From an uncultured Bacillaceae bacterium (GTDB lineage Bacteria > Bacillota > Bacilli > Bacillales > Amphibacillaceae), in assembly GCA_945639745.1 (NCBI GenBank), contig CALZEK010000049.1, positions 1 through 8,468 on the forward strand: a DNA stretch of 8,468 nucleotides, read 5' to 3'. A program made the position numbers and the translations under genes. How positions within the stretch are numbered: the stretch's first letter is position 1; every line of letters begins with the position of its first letter. Shown here one piece after another: positions 7,935-8,468 of this stretch. Under the pieces are notes generated by a model. It did not search any database. It had not been told where the DNA came from and saw only the letters and a list, made by a program, of their open reading frames with translations.

Positions 7935-8468
<534 letters not shown>

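Overview
The window is AT-rich DNA from a low-GC Gram-positive bacterium, most likely of the order Bacillales. Three things point there: strong AAGGAGG-type ribosome binding sites with TTG and GTG starts, consensus sigma-A promoters, and an F1Fo-ATP synthase operon in the order atpI-B-E-F-H-A. The gene order metC, bifunctional metF, metE matches the metICFE arrangement known from Staphylococcus, so Staphylococcaceae or a near relative is my best guess. I cannot fix the genus from sequence alone. All genes lie on the + strand.

Positions 1-4465 hold the end of a methionine biosynthesis operon. It contains the C-terminal part of a cystathionine lyase (metC), a complete fused homocysteine S-methyltransferase/methylenetetrahydrofolate reductase (metF type, TTG start) and a complete cobalamin-independent methionine synthase (metE). 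The genes are packed tightly: a 1-nt gap between metC and metF, and an ATGA overlap between metF and metE. Together they make homocysteine from cystathionine, reduce methylene-THF to methyl-THF, and methylate homocysteine to methionine. The operon's start and any leader lie outside the window.

Positions 4508-4891 hold a compact single-gene unit. It has a strong extended -10 promoter, an 84-aa charged protein of unknown function built around a duplicated EISKMI(G/D)EGG...YY motif, and a clear nested-hairpin terminator. I see no terminator between metE and this unit, so met transcripts may also run to this terminator.

Positions 4892-5244 are non-coding as far as I can tell. They hold a near-consensus promoter at 5063-5091 and a leader of about 147 nt for the ATP synthase operon. 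From 5245 to the end come atpI, atpB (a), atpE (c), atpF (b), atpH (delta) and the first 176 codons of atpA (alpha), which end at the Walker A motif. The membrane-embedded and stalk subunits come first and the F1 head genes follow. atpE, whose product is needed in many copies per complex, has the best ribosome binding site here and hairpins on both sides.

This is mostly conserved housekeeping DNA. I see no mobile element, CRISPR array, tRNA, rRNA or defence system. The most interesting items are the small duplicated-motif gene, the leader of the atp operon, and the RNA hairpins around atpE.
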